This document shows positions 6,705 through 10,536 of a stretch of 10,536 bases of DNA, in pieces. The stretch lies in NCBI GenBank assembly GCA_903907615.1, contig CAIVOR010000111.1, forward strand, positions 1-10,536, given 5' to 3'. Origin of the DNA: an uncultured Microbacteriaceae bacterium. GTDB taxonomy: Bacteria; Actinomycetota; Actinomycetes; Actinomycetales; Microbacteriaceae. The position numbers were made by a program, and so were the translations under genes. Every line of letters begins with the position of its first letter. Position 1 is the first letter of the stretch. The notes beneath the pieces are model-generated. The model was not told the origin of the DNA. It saw only the letters and a program-made list of their open reading frames with translations, and did no database searches.

Positions 6705-7603
6705 CCGCCGGCTCCCGTGGCGGCGGCACTTTTCGCACTCTCGTGATGTCATCGCGGCCCCTCTCGTGGGTCAACACGGCGTTTCCGTTCGCCGCCGGCT
6801 ACCTCATGACCACGCACCGCGTGGACCTCACGTTCATCATCGGAACGTTGTTCTTTCTCATCCCCTACAACGCGGCGATGTACGGCATCAACGACGTCTT
6901 CGACTACGAGTCGGACATGCGCAATCCGCGCAAGGGGGGCGTTGAGGGCGCGGTCCTCGACCGCCGACTGCACCGGCTCACGCTGTGGGTGGTCCTGGCC
7001 ACAAACCTGCCGTTCCTGGTGTTTTTGGTTGCCGTGGGGAGCCCGCTCTCGTGGGCCGTGCTCGCTGTGAGCATGTTTGCTGTGGTGGCGTACTCCATGA
7101 AGGGCCTGCGCTTCAAAGAAGTCCCGTTCCTCGACTCAATCACCTCAAGCACGCACTTTGTGAGCCCCGCCGTTTACGGACTCGTACTCGCTGGGGCCGT
7201 CTTCACTCCGGCCCTGTGGCTCATCCTCGTGGCGTACTTCTTGTGGGGCGTGGCCTCGCACGCCTTCGGGGCGATCCAAGACATTCAGGCCGATCGCGAG
7301 GGCGGGCTTTCTTCCGTGGCAACCGTTATGGGCGCACGATTCACGGCACGATTCGCACTCGCCGCGTACCTTCTCGCGGGGGTTGCCCTCGTTGTTGCCG
7401 CCGGAACGGGCAAGGAGGCGTGGCCGGTGCTTTACGCCGCGTTCCTAGCGATCCCGTACATCATCATGGTGTGGCCGTATCGCTCACTGCCCGACTCCGA
7501 CTGTGAACGCGCCAACCGAGGCTGGCGAGCATTCCTGTGGATCAACTACGCCGTGGGCTTCGTGGTGACGATGCTCCTCATCGTGCACTGGATTTTTGCT
7601 TAA
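6701..7603 (+). CDS. crtEb: lycopene elongase (UbiA-family prenyltransferase)
   Basis: CrtEb adds DMAPP-derived C5 units to both ends of lycopene, giving C45 and then C50 flavuxanthin-type products. It is a 300-residue polytopic UbiA-superfamily enzyme. Both Asp-rich Mg-diphosphate motifs are intact: Asn64-Asp65-xx-Asp68-xxx-Asp72 (NDVFDYESD) and Asp194-xxx-Asp198 (DIQADRE). The YSMKGLRFKE segment (131-140) is the usual loop between them. The frame extends upstream to a GTG at 6668, but ATG6701 is preferred: it forms an ATGA overlap with the crtYf stop, as at the other junctions, and has GAAGGG at 6686-6691. It is the last gene of the operon, and its TAA overlaps the stop of the convergent permease gene. 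Confidence 0.93.
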   Translation: MTAGSRGGGTFRTLVMSSRPLSWVNTAFPFAAGYLMTTHRVDLTFIIGTLFFLIPYNAAMYGINDVFDYESDMRNPRKGGVEGAVLDRRLHRLTLWVVLATNLPFLVFLVAVGSPLSWAVLAVSMFAVVAYSMKGLRFKEVPFLDSITSSTHFVSPAVYGLVLAGAVFTPALWLILVAYFLWGVASHAFGAIQDIQADREGGLSSVATVMGARFTARFALAAYLLAGVALVVAAGTGKEAWPVLYAAFLAIPYIIMVWPYRSLPDSDCERANRGWRAFLWINYAVGFVVTMLLIVHWIFA

Positions 7604-8913
7604 CGGTTCTGCTTCGCAAAGGCGGGCTTGAGCGGAATCGTGAGCACGAGGCCAACGGCCAGCACCACCACGATGGCGAGGATGCCCCACGCGGGGTCTC
7701 CGGCGATGGCGATGGTGATGGCGAACAGCAGGCCCGTAAGCCAACTCAGACCGCGGCCGGTCGTGGCATAAAGCCCAAAGAGCTCTCCCTCGCGCCCGGG
7801 TGTGGTGAGGCGGCCGAGGAAGGTGCGACTGGCCGATTGAGTGGGACCAACGAAGAAGCTGAGAATCAAGCCGCCGATCCAGAATGTAATGACACCCATG
7901 TCCCGGAATACAAAGACGTACAGGCCACCAATGATCAAGCCGATGAGCGAGGCGATGATCAGGCGCTTGGGACCAATCTTGTCCTCGATGACACCGCCGA
8001 GGAACACTCCGACGCCCGCCACGAGGTTGGCCGCAATGCCGAACATCATGATGTCCTTGGTCTCGAAACCGAAGACCGACGCAGCAATGACGGCGCCTAG
8101 CGTAAAGACCGCGGCGAGGCCGTCACGAAAGATTGCGCTGGCAATCAGGAATGAGAACGTGGTGCGCTCATTGCGCCACAGTTGGCCAATGTCACGGAAA
8201 AGCTTGCCGTAGGAGGCAAAGAAACCGAGCGGCTTGCCCACGTCGAGGGCGGGAACCTTGGGCGTGCCCACCAGGACCGGGATGGTGAACAGAATCACCC
8301 AGAGTCCGGTGAACAGGAAAGCCATGCGCACATTGAGTTGGCCATCGGCCGTGACGCCGAATACGCCGGTGCCCTCTCCCAGGCCCACAAACCCGACCAA
8401 CACGACGAGCAGGGCAACAATGCCACCGAGGTAGCCCATGCCCCAGCCGAAGCCCGAGACGCGGCCGATGTTCTTGGGCGTTGAGATCTGCACCAGCACG
8501 GTGTTGTAGTTCACAAACGCGAACTCGTAGAAGATGTTCGCGATGGCGTACAGCACGAGGCCGATCACAAAGAAGCCGCTGTTGGGCACGAGGAAGACCA
8601 TGAGGATACAGGCGAGGCCCACGATGAAGGTGTTCACGCCCAGCCAGGTTTTGGTTTTGCGCGAACGGTCGGCGCGCTGGCCCAAGACGGGAGCCACGAG
8701 GGCCACAACCACGCCCGCGGCCACGAAAGCCCACGAGAAACCCGAATCGAGGCCAGCCTCTGACGCCTTGTCGGCTGCGAAGAGCGATTGCACGATAAAG
8801 ATGGGGAAGACAAACGTGGTGATAATCACACTGAAGGCCGAAGTGCCCCAGTCCCAGAGGGCCCACGAGAAGACCTGGCCGCGTTTACGTGTTGGGGCAA
8901 CTGTGCTCGACAT
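7600..8913 (-). CDS. MFS permease, UMF1 / Atg22-like family
   Basis: The 437-residue polytopic protein, with about 12 hydrophobic segments, belongs to the major facilitator superfamily. The opening FSWALWDWGTSAFS resembles the WALYDWGNSAF signature of the UMF1 (Atg22-like) group. The MFS loop 2-3 motif is visible as GQRADRSRK (78-86), and a weaker version, GGVIEDKIGPKR, occurs in the second half. The substrate is unknown; yeast Atg22 exports amino acids from the vacuole, but transferring that role is unsafe. The ATG at 8913 has no Shine-Dalgarno. A TAnnnT (TAGCGT, minus strand 8926-8921) ends 7 nt before the ATG, suggesting a leaderless mRNA. The gene is transcribed away from dnaK and is not obviously part of the carotenoid pathway, despite sharing its stop codon region with crtEb. 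Confidence 0.88.
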   Translation of the reverse strand: MSSTVAPTRKRGQVFSWALWDWGTSAFSVIITTFVFPIFIVQSLFAADKASEAGLDSGFSWAFVAAGVVVALVAPVLGQRADRSRKTKTWLGVNTFIVGLACILMVFLVPNSGFFVIGLVLYAIANIFYEFAFVNYNTVLVQISTPKNIGRVSGFGWGMGYLGGIVALLVVLVGFVGLGEGTGVFGVTADGQLNVRMAFLFTGLWVILFTIPVLVGTPKVPALDVGKPLGFFASYGKLFRDIGQLWRNERTTFSFLIASAIFRDGLAAVFTLGAVIAASVFGFETKDIMMFGIAANLVAGVGVFLGGVIEDKIGPKRLIIASLIGLIIGGLYVFVFRDMGVITFWIGGLILSFFVGPTQSASRTFLGRLTTPGREGELFGLYATTGRGLSWLTGLLFAITIAIAGDPAWGILAIVVVLAVGLVLTIPLKPAFAKQNR

Positions 8914-8926
8914 GAGAGCAACGCTA
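8914..8926 (-). promoter_or_regulatory. putative leaderless -10 element of the MFS gene
   Basis: TAGCGT on the minus strand (8926-8921) matches TAnnnT and lies 7 nt before the ATG, so transcription would begin at or one base before the start codon. No purine-rich ribosome site is present between the two. No good -35 is seen. Inference from spacing only. Confidence 0.3.
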
Positions 8927-9005
8927 CCGGGAGCGACGCCCCACGGGCTAGAGGCACGATGGGACCGAAAGAGAACGATGGGTGAACGCGATGTCTGGGT
9001 TCAAA

Positions 9006-9026
9006 CTTGAGCCGCTGGGACTCAAG
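9006..9026 (+). promoter_or_regulatory. HAIR-type inverted repeat 1 (HspR site)
   Basis: CTTGAGC-N7-ACTCAAG agrees with the HAIR consensus CTTGAGT-N7-ACTCAAG in 13 of 14 arm positions. HAIR elements bind the MerR-type repressor HspR, which with DnaK as co-repressor controls dnaK operons in actinobacteria. The arms extend outward to AACTTGA / TCAAGTT. It lies upstream of the predicted -35 of dnaK. Confidence 0.88.
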
Positions 9027-9031
9027 TTAAC

Positions 9032-9060
9032 TTGACATAGTTATCCACAGGTGGCAAACT
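9032..9060 (+). promoter_or_regulatory. putative dnaK promoter
   Basis: A perfect -35, TTGACA (9032-9037), is followed after 17 bp by a weak -10, CAAACT (9055-9060). It sits between the two HAIR sites, and the -10 runs into the left arm of the second, so bound HspR would block it. The second HAIR arm contains another TTGACA (9060-9065), which could be the -35 of an alternative promoter, though no good -10 follows it at normal spacing. Confidence 0.4.
9041..9049 (+). promoter_or_regulatory. perfect DnaA box in the dnaK promoter
   Basis: TTATCCACA is an exact match to the consensus DnaA-binding nonamer. It lies in the spacer of the predicted dnaK promoter, between the two HAIR sites. It is a single box, so it is not evidence of an origin. 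Binding of DnaA here is unproven. Confidence 0.5.
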
Positions 9061-9079
9061 TGACACATCAAGACTCAAG
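9059..9079 (+). promoter_or_regulatory. HAIR-type inverted repeat 2 (HspR site)
   Basis: CTTGACA-N7-ACTCAAG matches the HAIR consensus with two changes in the left arm. The arms extend outward to AAACTTGA (9056-9063) and TCAAGTTT (9075-9082). It lies exactly 53 bp from the first HAIR, close to five helical turns, so both would face the same side of the DNA. It overlaps the predicted -10 and start-site region of dnaK. Confidence 0.85.
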
Positions 9080-9112
9080 TTTTGGTAAAGACTTCAGAAA
9101 AGCCACACAGTC

Positions 9113-9139
9113 TCTTGATCCGGCACACCGGCGTCAAGA
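9113..9139 (+). other. hairpin in the dnaK leader
   Basis: TCTTGA (9113-9118) pairs with TCAAGA (9134-9139), and inside them CCGG (9120-9123) pairs with CCGG (9128-9131) around a CACA loop, leaving a small internal loop (T against CG). It ends 5 nt before the ribosome site. The CTTGA/TCAAG arms recall HAIR, but their separation is 15 rather than 11 nt, so it may act as RNA structure or be a diverged HspR site. Confidence 0.4.
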
Positions 9140-9144
9140 AAAAC

Positions 9145-9151
9145 GAAGGAG
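9145..9151 (+). promoter_or_regulatory. ribosome binding site of dnaK
   Basis: GAAGGAG, 7 nt before the ATG at 9159, is the strongest Shine-Dalgarno in the window and fixes the start of dnaK. Confidence 0.85.
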
Positions 9152-9158
9152 ATAACAC

Positions 9159-10536
<1,378 letters not shown>

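Noticed and set aside
7594..7619. Terminator for crtEb from TTTGC / GCAAA arms
   Set aside because: Five-base arms with a 16-base loop and no following T-run are too weak.
8534..9010. Plus-strand open frame running past the start of the MFS gene into the dnaK control region
   Set aside because: Mostly antisense to a convincing permease gene, and the product shows no domain.
9041..9049. Replication origin suggested by the DnaA box
   Set aside because: Only one perfect box was noticed, with no cluster, no AT-rich unwinding region and no dnaA/dnaN nearby.

Overview
This window looks like the chromosome of a high-GC Gram-positive bacterium, most likely an actinobacterium of the Microbacteriaceae type. 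Four things point there: GC-rich codon use, several GTG starts, a C50-carotenoid gene set (crtB-crtI-crtYe-crtYf-crtEb), and a dnaK preceded by HspR-type (HAIR) inverted repeats. The genus cannot be fixed from the sequence alone.

Layout. Positions 1-180 are conspicuously AT-rich (about 42% GC by hand count) and hold no complete gene, only a possible minus-strand gene remnant. Positions 163-208 hold a promoter-like region with 18-bp-spaced direct repeats. An MMPL-family RND-type membrane transporter follows on the plus strand (264-2981). Next comes idi (isopentenyl-diphosphate isomerase, minus strand, 2978-3526). It converges on the transporter gene with a shared CTAG stop and diverges from crtB across only 31 bp. 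The tightly packed operon crtB-crtI-crtYe-crtYf-crtEb (3558-7603) has three ATGA stop/start overlaps and one 2-bp gap. A UMF1-type MFS permease (minus strand, 7600-8913) converges on crtEb with a shared TTAA stop. A 245-bp control region (8914-9158) contains two HAIR sites, one perfect DnaA box, a promoter and a leader hairpin. It leads into dnaK, which runs off the right edge.

How the genes work together. Idi balances IPP and DMAPP. CrtB condenses two GGPP to phytoene and CrtI desaturates it to lycopene. CrtEb adds C5 units to both ends (flavuxanthin-type C50), and the CrtYe/CrtYf heterodimer closes the rings to give a cyclic C50 carotenoid of the decaprenoxanthin or sarcinaxanthin class. 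The GGPP synthase gene (crtE), normally part of such clusters, is not in the window and must be supplied from elsewhere. The MMPL transporter is a frequent neighbour of actinobacterial crt genes; its substrate is unknown. DnaK and the MFS gene are separate units.

Most of the window is recognisable biology. The least-explained parts are the 18-bp repeats before the transporter gene, the A8 tracts in both idi and crtB, the overlapping divergent idi/crtB promoters, and the DnaA box between the HspR sites of dnaK. No clearly new system was found.
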